From: Pseudolysobacter sp.
GTDB lineage: Bacteria; Pseudomonadota; Gammaproteobacteria; Xanthomonadales; Rhodanobacteraceae
NCBI GenBank assembly: GCA_025351985.1
Contig: JANXUW010000576.1
Coordinates: 1 to 13,908, forward strand
Direction: 5' to 3'
DNA length: 13,908 nt
In this document: positions 1 to 6,759 of the stretch, piece after piece
Layout: every line of letters starts with the position of its first letter
Position numbering within the stretch: the first letter of the stretch is position 1
The notes under the pieces: model-generated
What the model saw: only the letters and a program-made list of their open reading frames with translations
What the model was told of the DNA's origin: nothing
Database searches by the model: none
Made by a program: the position numbers and the translations under genes

Positions 1-1519
1 CGCCGTGTTTGAGGCCGGCCGCAATCATCTGTTCCGGCGCTGGCAGTGGCGTCCACGGTTTGCCGGCAGCGTCGCTGTACGCCGCGCCGAGCGCATTGAA
101 GATTTCCCAGTCGCCGCGTTCGTGTTCGGTTTGCGCACGCAGTGGCGTATTCAATCGCGTCACGCGGCGCACCGCAAAGCCGTTGAAAATGAGATCGTAG
201 TGATGCTGCGTCAATGAAGAAACCGGCGGCAGAATCAGATCCGCATGCCGTGTGGTTTCGTTGATGTACACATCGATCGAGAGCATGAAATCCAGCGATG
301 CCAGCGCGCCTTCCAGCGCGCGACCGTTCGGCGTCGACAACACCGGATTGCCGGCGCTCGTGATCAGCGCACGAACCTGGCCGTCGCCGGGTGTGAGGAT
401 TTCTTCGGCCAGCGCCGATACCGGCAATTCACCGGCGAATTCCGCCAGACCACGCACGCGGCTGCGCCATGCGCCGTGGTGACCGCGAGCGGTGCCCGGG
501 CCGGTGAGGCTGATGATGGCATCGTTCGGCACGATGCCGCCGGGCCGATCCAGATTGCCGGTATAGATCGCGATGAGCTGCAACAACCATTGCGCCAGCG
601 TGCCAAACATCTGCGTCGAAAGTCCCATGCGGCCGTACACCGCAGCGCGCGGCGCCGCGTACAACTCGGTGGCGATACGCTCGACGTGCACCGTGCTGAT
701 GCCGGTACGCGCGGCGATGAGTTCGTTGTCGAAATGCGCGATGCTCGCCAGCGCGATATCGAAATCCTTGAGCTTGCCGGCGTAATGATCGAGCCGCGCC
801 GGACCGCTGCGTTGCAATGCTTGCAACAACGCGATCAGGAACAACGCATCGCTACCCGGACGAATAAAAATATGCTCGCTCGCTACCTCGGCGGTTTCGC
901 TACGACGCGGATCGATCACCACGAGTTTGCCGCGCGCGCACAGCGCCTTGAGGCGTTTTGCAATGCCCGGCGCCGTCATCAGGCTGCCCATCGACGCCAT
1001 CGGATTGGCACCGAGCATCAGCATGTAATCGCAGTGATCGATGTCTGGAATCGGCAACAAAAACTGGTGCCCGTACATCGCCCACATCACCACTTGATGC
1101 GGCCACTGATCGACACTGGACGCGGAAAAAATATTGCGCGATTTCAGCGCGCGCAAAAATGCCGGCGCGTACGCGATGCTGCCGAAATGGTGCGCGTTCG
1201 GATTGCCGAGATACGCCGCCACCGAATTCGCGCCATGCGCGCGCTGGATCGCAGCGAGCTTTTCGCCGGCAAAGGCGAATGCCTCGTCCCACGAAATTTC
1301 CTCGAACTCCGCACCGCGCCGACGCAGCGGTTTGCGCACGCGATCGGGGTCGGCTTCGAGGTCGAGAATCGCGTTGCCTTTCGGGCAGATGTGGCCTTGG
1401 CTGAAAGGATCGGCCGCGTCGCCGCGAATCGCGACGAGTTGCTCGTCTTCGTACTGGAATTCGAGGCCACAAATCGCCTCACACAGCGGGCAGGCACGGA
1501 AACGGGATAGTCGCGACAT
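1..1519 (-). CDS. Molybdopterin-dependent oxidoreductase (DMSO reductase family), 3' end cut by window edge
   Basis: The minus strand reads open from an ATG at 1519 to the window edge: 506 codons, no stop. Residues 10-48 form the N-terminal 4Fe-4S motif (C10-x2-C13-x3-C17, then C45 in GHICPKG). This is the Mo-bisMGD fold of formate dehydrogenases, nitrate reductases and related enzymes. Further family blocks are LGANPM (169-173), VIDPRR (201-206), the GNLDRPGG loop (321-328) and SAGNP (388-392). The C-terminal dinucleotide-binding domain is missing because of the edge; relatives run to about 700-750 residues. There is no Tat signal, so it is probably cytoplasmic. The start at 1519 is chosen for a GGAG six bases upstream; an in-frame ATG at 1540 has no such site. 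The substrate cannot be told from this part. Around residues 131-137 (FSASSVD) a serine may occupy the Mo-ligand position, which is an inference. Long open frames on the plus strand here are shadows. Confidence 0.9.
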   Translation of the reverse strand, partial: MSRLSRFRACPLCEAICGLEFQYEDEQLVAIRGDAADPFSQGHICPKGNAILDLEADPDRVRKPLRRRGAEFEEISWDEAFAFAGEKLAAIQRAHGANSVAAYLGNPNAHHFGSIAYAPAFLRALKSRNIFSASSVDQWPHQVVMWAMYGHQFLLPIPDIDHCDYMLMLGANPMASMGSLMTAPGIAKRLKALCARGKLVVIDPRRSETAEVASEHIFIRPGSDALFLIALLQALQRSGPARLDHYAGKLKDFDIALASIAHFDNELIAARTGISTVHVERIATELYAAPRAAVYGRMGLSTQMFGTLAQWLLQLIAIYTGNLDRPGGIVPNDAIISLTGPGTARGHHGAWRSRVRGLAEFAGELPVSALAEEILTPGDGQVRALITSAGNPVLSTPNGRALEGALASLDFMLSIDVYINETTRHADLILPPVSSLTQHHYDLIFNGFAVRRVTRLNTPLRAQTEHERGDWEIFNALGAAYSDAAGKPWTPLPAPEQMIAAGLKHG

Positions 1520-1871
1520 CGATGGCTCCGGGAAGTACATGGCAGGGGCGATGTTGGAATATATACACCACCACGCAACCTGCGGGTCGCCATCTTCGCT
1601 GTTAGCCAAATGGCGCACGGAGACTTTACCCGATGTGGAGAAATGACGTCCAAGATTGTCTCGATGAATTGCGAAATCCTGCGTCGTTTCGGGCTACGAC
1701 TAGAAACATCTCGCACGAAACCTCATCGTGGCGAAAACATGCTTGAATAGACAGGATATTGACCGCACGTTTATTCGCGGCATCGCAAAATCAAATGGCA
1801 ACTCCACTTTTTTTATTCCACGTGCGCTGCCTCGGCAGGCATTTCGTTTTTCATCTCGCGGGAGCAATCGC
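1520..1871. other. Divergent intergenic region between the oxidoreductase and ene-reductase genes
   Basis: These 352 bases separate two outward-facing genes, so both promoters should lie here. Positions 1558-1566 are an AT-rich patch (TATATA-like) that could be a -10 element for the minus-strand gene, but no convincing -35 pairs with it. Plus-strand AT-rich stretches near 1755-1775 and 1800-1820 could serve the ene-reductase, also without a clear consensus pair. The ene-reductase frame stays open upstream to an ATG at 1728, but the 48 extra codons (basic, without family resemblance) have no good ribosome binding site and are treated as untranslated leader. No RNA gene or repeat was recognised. 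Confidence 0.45.
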
Positions 1872-2933
1872 TTGGCACTTTTCACTCCGTTCACTTTGCG
1901 TGGCCTCACGCTGAAAAATCGCATTGCCGTCTCGCCGATGTGCCAATATTCGGCGTTGGATGGTGTGCCGAATGACTGGCATATGGTGCATCTCGGCAGC
2001 CGTGCGGTAGGTGGTGCGGCGCTGGTCATGACCGAAGCCAGTGCTGTGCTTGCCGAGGGCCGCATCTCGCCAGGTGATGCAGGCATTTACAACGATGCGC
2101 AAGTTGCGGCGTGGCAACCGATCACACGGTTTATCCAGTCGCAGGGCGCAGTCGCGGCGATGCAGCTGGCGCACGCGGGCCGCAAGGCCAGCACCGATGT
2201 GCCGTGGCGCGGCGGGAAGCCGATCGCGGTTGAGCAGGGTGGCTGGTCGCCGATTCCGGCGCCGAGCGCGCTCGCGTTTTCGGACGAATATCAGGTGCCG
2301 CACGAAATGTCGCTCGAAAATATTCAGGTGTGCATTGCGGCGTTCCGTCGTGCCGCGCAACGCGCGTTGGAAGCCGGATTTTCGATCGTCGAGGTGCATG
2401 CCGCGCACGGTTATCTGCTGCATGAATTTCTCTCGCCGCTGAGCAATCGGCGCACCGATCAATACGGCGGAAGTTTCGATAACCGTACGCGTTTGCTGCG
2501 CGAAATCACCGCGGCGATCCGCGAAGTCTGGCCGGAAAATCTGCCGCTGTTCGTGCGCATTTCCGCGACCGACTGGGTCGATGGCGGCTGGGATATCGAG
2601 CAAAGTATCGCGCTCGCCAAACAGCTCAAGCCGCTCGGTGTGGATCTGATCGATGTCTCCAGCGGCGGCAATGTGCCGCATGTAAAAATTCCGGTCGGGC
2701 CGGGTTATCAGGTGCCGTTCGCCGCACGCATTCGACGCGAGGCGGATATCCCGACGATCGCCGTCGGCATGATCACGGAATCGTTGCAGGCCGAAGCGAT
2801 CATCGAGAACGGCGAAGCGGATATGGTCATGCTTGCACGCGAGTTGTTGCGCGATCCGTACTGGCCGCGGCGTGCTGCACACGATCTCGGTGTCACCTTG
2901 CCACCGCCTGAGCAGTATCAGCGCGCGTGGTGA
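1872..2933 (+). CDS. NADH:flavin oxidoreductase, Old Yellow Enzyme family (YqjM/NamA-like ene-reductase)
   Basis: A 353-residue FMN-dependent TIM-barrel enzyme that would reduce activated C=C bonds with NAD(P)H. The family is established; the physiological substrate is unknown. The YqjM-type signature is clear: PMCQYS at 22-27 places the flavin-tuning Cys24 and Tyr26. QLAHAGRK spans 98-105. The substrate-anchoring pair is His176/His179 in VHAAHGYLLHEF. SNRRTDQYGGSF (191-202) is the family loop. MLARELLRDP near 320 carries the phosphate-binding Arg323. I chose the TTG at 1872 because GGGAG lies seven bases upstream and the protein then begins LALFTPFTLRGL, as homologues do, at the normal family length. 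The upstream ATG at 1728 would add 48 unrelated residues. It appears monocistronic and ends at a terminator hairpin. Confidence 0.93.
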   Translation: MALFTPFTLRGLTLKNRIAVSPMCQYSALDGVPNDWHMVHLGSRAVGGAALVMTEASAVLAEGRISPGDAGIYNDAQVAAWQPITRFIQSQGAVAAMQLAHAGRKASTDVPWRGGKPIAVEQGGWSPIPAPSALAFSDEYQVPHEMSLENIQVCIAAFRRAAQRALEAGFSIVEVHAAHGYLLHEFLSPLSNRRTDQYGGSFDNRTRLLREITAAIREVWPENLPLFVRISATDWVDGGWDIEQSIALAKQLKPLGVDLIDVSSGGNVPHVKIPVGPGYQVPFAARIRREADIPTIAVGMITESLQAEAIIENGEADMVMLARELLRDPYWPRRAAHDLGVTLPPPEQYQRAW

Positions 2934-2967
2934 CTATCTCGTCACGATAGGTTTGATCGATGTTGCA

Positions 2968-3026
2968 ACACGCGGCGCTGCGGTTTTGAAATCACAGCGC
3001 CGTGTCTTTATTATCGCGGCGCTGCG
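2968..3026. terminator. Three-armed, probably bidirectional terminator between convergent genes
   Basis: A central arm (2995-3005, CAGCGCCGTGT) can pair with a left arm (2968-2980), giving an 11-bp stem with a 2-base bulge. On the plus strand this is followed by CTTTATTAT at 3006-3014, as in an intrinsic terminator for the ene-reductase. The 12-base sequence CGCGGCGCTGCG occurs both at 2971-2982 and at 3015-3026. A minus-strand transcript of the gene ending at 3049 can therefore pair its own copy with the same central arm (about 8 bp). The minus-strand tail is poor in T, so termination on that side is less certain. Confidence 0.6.
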
Positions 3027-3048
3027 TTGCCATCTTGCGAAGCGGGAA

Positions 3049-3513
3049 TCAGTCGAGCAATGGTCGATTCAATTCGGTGCGATACGTGGCTGAGTCGGCG
3101 TCCGATTCCGGGCCGGAAAGATAACGCTCCCACAAATCTGTCGCGGGCGAGAACCCGTTCGCCGTGATCCACGCGCCGAACTCGCCCCACGCCGCGCCGA
3201 GCCCTTCGTACGGCCCGGTGTAAATCGTTCGCGCCAGTTTCATCGCAGGCCACTGGCCCTGCCTGACTCGGCCGATAGCCGCGACTGGCGCCGACACTGG
3301 CACGCAAATCTCGAAATCGAATTCCTCTGCGGTGATGCGCAGATGATGAGTGAACCATGGGCCGGTCGGACCAATGCCCTGCGCTTTCACCGCTGCGATA
3401 ACTTCCCCGATGCCAGGCTCCATGATTTTCTGCATCTCCGAACGCGCCATCTTGAGCGGAATGATGGCGGTCAGTAACGCCGTGGTCTGAACAACGACGG
3501 GTGTATCGAGCAT
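3049..3513 (-). CDS. GyrI-like / AraC effector-binding domain protein
   Basis: A 154-residue stand-alone protein of the GyrI-like small-molecule-binding fold, as found at the C-terminus of AraC-type regulators and in SbmC/GyrI. The best evidence is the C-terminal half: TIYTGPYEGLGAAWGEF (residues about 95-111), then W-I-x-A-x-G, an LWERYLSGPES block and a terminal RTELNRPL. These are hallmark positions of the family. The N-terminal half contains the usual PTGPWFTHH and FDFEICVPV strands. There is no DNA-binding helix-turn-helix and no signal peptide, so it is a cytosolic binding protein whose ligand is unknown. The ATG at 3513 is preceded by CCGGAG eight bases upstream. It is divergent from pirin across about 150 bases and convergent with the ene-reductase. 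Confidence 0.85.
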   Translation of the reverse strand: MLDTPVVVQTTALLTAIIPLKMARSEMQKIMEPGIGEVIAAVKAQGIGPTGPWFTHHLRITAEEFDFEICVPVSAPVAAIGRVRQGQWPAMKLARTIYTGPYEGLGAAWGEFGAWITANGFSPATDLWERYLSGPESDADSATYRTELNRPLLD

Positions 3514-3660
3514 GATCGGATCTCCGGCTGGTTTTTGCTATGCGTCATGCAGGATGTTACGCCCGCCGTGTTGCCGTTGTGATGCAAATAATATCCAGAT
3601 CGTATGGCTCGGCGTCAGGTATTCTTTGCACTCCCCATCCACCGCTTGGCGAGCCACGAC

Positions 3661-4530
3661 ATGTCGAACAAGATCATCGCGATTCTCGATCCGCACAGCC
3701 GCGATATCGGTGACTTTTCGGTGTGGCGTTTGTTGCCCGCGCTGAATCATCGTATGGTCGGGCCGTTCGTTTTTTTCGATCACTTTGGGCCGGTGAATTT
3801 TGCGCCGGGGCAGGGCATGGCCGTGCGCCCGCATCCGCACATCGGGCTCGCCACGGTGACGTATCTCTACGACGGCGCGATCGTGCATCGCGATAGTCTC
3901 GGCAATAACCAGACGATCATGCCGGGCGATGTGAACTGGATGACGGCGGGGCGTGGCATCGTCCATTCCGAGCGTTCGTCCGAGCAGGATCGCAACAACG
4001 GCAGCTCACTGCATGGCATCCAGACGTGGGTGGCATTGCCGCTCGATCAGGCCGAATGCGATGCGGATTTCAATCATCATGCCGCGCAAACCTTGCCGCA
4101 ACTCGAACGTGACGGCGTGACATTGCGATTGATTGCGGGTTCTGCGTTTGGCCTGCAATCGCCGGTGGCGACTCGGTCGGCACTTTTTTATGTCGACGTG
4201 CAGATGCCGGCTTCGACGCAATTCTCGCTGCCGCCCGAGCATGAGCAACGCGCGATCTATGTCGTCGAAGGCAGCGTGATTATCGACGAGCAAATCGTGC
4301 AAAGCGGCCAGATGGCGATCTTCGCAAGCGGCGGCGATATCGACATCCTCGCGAGCGCAGATGCACGCCTGATGCTGTTCGGCGGCGCGCCACTCGGCGA
4401 CCGCATCATCTGGTGGAACTTCGTCGCAAGTTCACACGAGCGTATTGAGCAAGCCAAGGCTGCATGGAGCGCGCAGGCGATGGTGCAGGTATCGGACGAA
4501 CACGAGTTTATTCCGTTGCCGTTGCGCTGA
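3661..4530 (+). CDS. Pirin family protein (bicupin)
   Basis: A 289-residue double-cupin metalloprotein. Pirins bind one Fe through three His and one Glu, and some (YhhW type) act as quercetin dioxygenases. All four ligands are visible: His58 and His60 in RPHPHIG, and His102 and Glu104 in GIVHSER. The conserved PGDVNWMTAGRGI loop lies just before the last pair, at 88-100. The second cupin spans about 150-260 (IYVVEGSVIIDEQ, GQMAIFASGGD) and ends with the typical LFGGAPLGD and IIWWNFVASS block. The ATG at 3661 is preferred because the protein then begins as in relatives; an in-frame ATG at 3604 adds 19 unrelated residues. A weak GGCGAG lies upstream. Its cellular role here (redox sensing or dioxygenase) is not settled by sequence. 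Confidence 0.93.
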   Translation: MSNKIIAILDPHSRDIGDFSVWRLLPALNHRMVGPFVFFDHFGPVNFAPGQGMAVRPHPHIGLATVTYLYDGAIVHRDSLGNNQTIMPGDVNWMTAGRGIVHSERSSEQDRNNGSSLHGIQTWVALPLDQAECDADFNHHAAQTLPQLERDGVTLRLIAGSAFGLQSPVATRSALFYVDVQMPASTQFSLPPEHEQRAIYVVEGSVIIDEQIVQSGQMAIFASGGDIDILASADARLMLFGGAPLGDRIIWWNFVASSHERIEQAKAAWSAQAMVQVSDEHEFIPLPLR

Positions 4531-4570
4531 ACTGTCGACGGTCCGATAGCCAACTTTGCGATGAGTTCTG

Positions 4571-5215
4571 CTAGCGAACTGTCAAAGACTGCAGTTTCTC
4601 CATCAGATCGACAACGAGCGTGTGGGGATTGTCCAGCCGTTGCGAGTTGATGCGTTTGGCCCGCTGGCTCGCGTCCTCCAATCGAGCTTTGGTAGACGAA
4701 AAAATATCAATATTCCCCTTTCCGTAATTCGGCATATATTTTTTCAGCAGCGAAATTGCGCAGGCGCCTGGACTCTTCTTCCCTTTCACAGAGAAACTCT
4801 GTGATGTATCAGTAAAATGAAGGATTAGCCAATATTCAAAGCATGGATTGGATGTAAGAGCAATGAAAGGGCATTTCTTTTTTTCTATATTTATTTTTTT
4901 CAAAGAAAGACACCGATCTCGCGCCGCCGAATAGTCCTGGTGCTGGTCTCTATCAAATACACAGTAGACGAGATCGAAATCCTGATCACTATCGAAACAT
5001 TTCGATGCAAATTCCACCACGGTGGTTGGACTAGAGCCGCAGTCTTTTCCATGAATTTTTACATTTGCGGTAGGAAGGCGATATTCGTCAATTACTTCTT
5101 TGAAATAGTTTGGTTCTGTTTTCGATCCCTCACAAACGATAAGAATCCGCTCCTTCGGCACCAAATTCGCGCGACTGATACGCTTTTCATGAAAGGAGCG
5201 CGCGCGGCTATTCAT
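4571..5215 (-). CDS. rloB: RloB-like TOPRIM-fold protein (putative defence effector nuclease)
   Basis: A 214-residue protein. ILIVCEGSKTEPNYF (about 25-39) carries the TOPRIM-type glutamates E29 and E34. VFDRDQH supplies D88-x-D90. SNPCFEYWLILHF (122-134) and a late NPHTLV are further RloB-family blocks. TOPRIM proteins use the Glu and DxD set to bind Mg2+ for nucleic-acid cleavage, so a nuclease role is likely but unproven for RloB. The start at 5215 is chosen because its ATG overlaps the rloA stop (ATGAATAG, 8 bases shared), the classic arrangement for coupled translation; a start at 5248 would overlap by 41 bases. RloB partners RloA. RloAB genes were first named for their linkage to type I restriction loci, and similar ATPase-plus-TOPRIM pairs (PARIS, and by recollection AbiL) abort phage infection. 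No restriction genes are nearby. The G+C content is low. Confidence 0.88.
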   Translation of the reverse strand: MNSRARSFHEKRISRANLVPKERILIVCEGSKTEPNYFKEVIDEYRLPTANVKIHGKDCGSSPTTVVEFASKCFDSDQDFDLVYCVFDRDQHQDYSAARDRCLSLKKINIEKKKCPFIALTSNPCFEYWLILHFTDTSQSFSVKGKKSPGACAISLLKKYMPNYGKGNIDIFSSTKARLEDASQRAKRINSQRLDNPHTLVVDLMEKLQSLTVR

Positions 5216-6494
5216 CGATAAAACTCTGAGAAATGAAAGGTACGGCACCGTATCTTCCCTGAAGGTAGCCTCGCGAAAGTAATGTATCTTTTCGGGGGCT
5301 AAAATCTGATAGCGGATAAATTTCTGTTGCGTGAGAGGTTGTCTTTTCTACAAACCAGATTTGATCACGACGAAATATTTCTAATGACAATATTGAAGTC
5401 CCATGCGATGCGAATATTAGCTGTGCATTGTTAGTGTTAATTTTCGGATCGTGAAACATTTCTACTATATTCTTCAGTATGATCGGATGTAAGCTGTTAT
5501 TCAGCTCGTCTACAACGATTATTCTTCCCTTTCTGATGACGTCCAAAAACGGACCAGCGTAAGAGAATAGCTTGATTGTCCCCATGGATTCGTCCTCGTC
5601 AAGACCGAACCAGACTTCTTCGCCATTTACTTTTGTGTGTTTGACGTTTACCGACCGTCCGACGCTCTTGAGATACGCGCTCCTTTGTGCATCTGAAAGC
5701 ATTTTATTTTCTTCGAAAAGCTTCATCGCCCTAATAACTTCTTCTGGGGGTTTCTTGGGCTTCATTTCTAATTCTTCGATGCCTAGATCGGCGCCTTTCA
5801 AGAATCTCAGAATTCCATTTCTACTGGATGGGTCGTCTAATAGGTCGATCGAATAGCTAGAATTAACGTCACCACTACCAAGAATTAGCCTTAATTTCAC
5901 ATGGAACCAATCAAATACCGGTTTTAATTGTTCGGAATTTAGATTTACAGCGGTCGATAAGAAAAGCGAGTTTTCTCTAGTTGCAATACTCCACGATATC
6001 TTACTGCCTTTTAGTGAGCTCCCAAATTTCCATGTATATTTCTCACTCTGAGAGTCAAATTTGCGCTCGAACCATTTTTGCGCGCGTCCCTCCGGAAAAG
6101 CGTACAGCCACTCTTCGATGATCTGCGTTGACGTTGCGGAAAAGCCATACTGGTATTTCACAGAATCGTGAACAAAGGTGGCTTCAAATTGCGTGGGCTC
6201 GTCGACCGATTCGTCTAAACGAAAAGGGATGATGGGAAGATCGTCTCCTCGCAAACTTTCCTTTGCTGAAAGCGTCACAATATCCTTCATCGTTCGGAGT
6301 GCATGGAGGAAATTCGATTTTCCAGCTGCATTCGCTCCGTATATGACAGCGGTCCTCAACAGCCTTGTTGCCCCAGCAAAGCCAGAGGCAAATACGTTAG
6401 TGTCCTCATGGTGCTTATCCGGAGATGCGACCATTGAAAATCTCTGTTCGTCCCGCAGCGAGCGAAAATTCTTTACCGCAAATTCGACGAGCAT
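5208..6494 (-). CDS. rloA: RloA-like ABC/AAA-type ATPase (defence system sensor/motor)
   Basis: A 428-residue ATPase of the AAA_15/AAA_21 (OLD- and SMC-related) group. It opens with MLVEFAVKNFRSLRDEQ, the family N-terminus. Walker A is GANAAGKSN (53-61), a signature-like ESMGTIKL lies near 302-309, and Walker B is IIVVDELNNSLHP (325-337) with D329 and E330. The switch histidine is in FASHGTSIL (H364). All ATPase elements look intact. The central region (about 150-290) lacks a recognisable motif and is probably the regulatory or coiled insertion. In related systems the ATPase recognises a phage trigger and controls a TOPRIM effector; here that partner is the overlapping rloB. The start is uncertain: ATG 6494 fits the family, but ATG 6521 and TTG 6551 are in frame, and GGAG lies about 11 bases before the TTG. 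The gene is AT-rich relative to its neighbours. Confidence 0.9.
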   Translation of the reverse strand: MLVEFAVKNFRSLRDEQRFSMVASPDKHHEDTNVFASGFAGATRLLRTAVIYGANAAGKSNFLHALRTMKDIVTLSAKESLRGDDLPIIPFRLDESVDEPTQFEATFVHDSVKYQYGFSATSTQIIEEWLYAFPEGRAQKWFERKFDSQSEKYTWKFGSSLKGSKISWSIATRENSLFLSTAVNLNSEQLKPVFDWFHVKLRLILGSGDVNSSYSIDLLDDPSSRNGILRFLKGADLGIEELEMKPKKPPEEVIRAMKLFEENKMLSDAQRSAYLKSVGRSVNVKHTKVNGEEVWFGLDEDESMGTIKLFSYAGPFLDVIRKGRIIVVDELNNSLHPIILKNIVEMFHDPKINTNNAQLIFASHGTSILSLEIFRRDQIWFVEKTTSHATEIYPLSDFSPRKDTLLSRGYLQGRYGAVPFISQSFIDE

Positions 6495-6661
6495 AGTTGG
6501 TTCCAGATGAGTGTTTAACATCGATTCTTGCAGTTTTTCCGCAAAATACAAGCTGAATTGATCTCCGGTGACGTATTTTGATGGTTTGCATTGTTGTAAC
6601 TACGCAGGGACGTACTTTGCTGCTACTGATCTATCCCCCAAATACTTGTAACCGCGCCGTA

Positions 6662-6681
6662 ACACAGCATTCCTACTGTGT
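6662..6681. promoter_or_regulatory. Candidate operator dyad upstream of the phosphate transporter
   Basis: A perfect inverted repeat, ACACAG-N8-CTGTGT, lies 79 bases before the transporter start in the roughly 265-base gap between divergent rloA and the transporter gene. It has the size of a dimeric regulator site. It does not match the direct-repeat Pho box (CTGTCAT twice), so phosphate control through PhoB is not supported by it. The chance of a 6+6 dyad occurring at random is not negligible. Confidence 0.3.
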
Positions 6682-6759
6682 CCTATCGTGACGCTGGACA
6701 ACGCGCCAATTGCGACGGCGTGAGTCGATCAGCGTCGATCGGGCAAGGGGGAATGCGGG

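Larger units (their letters stand above)
4531..6600. other. AT-richer island carrying the rloAB cassette
   Basis: Base composition changes sharply here. One sampled 60-base line inside (5701-5760) is 40% G+C, against 58% for a sampled line in the neighbouring transporter gene (7021-7080). Codons shift to A/T-ending forms. The island sits between the convergent pirin gene and the phosphate transporter gene. I saw no tRNA, integrase, transposase or convincing direct repeat at either border, so the boundaries are approximate and the mode of entry is unknown. Horizontal acquisition is an inference from composition and gene content. Confidence 0.65.

Noticed and set aside
245-1510. Long plus-strand open frame of 421 codons
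   Set aside because: It lies opposite the molybdopterin oxidoreductase. Its translation is arginine- and histidine-rich with no family motif, while the minus frame shows a full Fe-S signature.
900-1716. Two further minus-strand open frames of 190 codons each (900-1472 and 1144-1716)
   Set aside because: Both are out of frame with the molybdoenzyme reading from 1519 and are low-complexity, Arg/Ser-rich translations typical of shadows in GC-rich DNA.
1851-2882. Minus-strand open frame of 343 codons
   Set aside because: It is antisense to the well-supported ene-reductase; no motif and arginine-rich.
3571-3594. TTGCCG and TAATAT before the pirin gene as a promoter
   Set aside because: The spacing is 12 bases, too short for a sigma-70 promoter; no better pair was found.
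4564-4580. Inverted repeat AGTTC-N7-GAACT at the end of rloB
   Set aside because: It is only a 5-bp stem with no T-run, overlapping the rloB stop, and is too weak to call a terminator or an island border.
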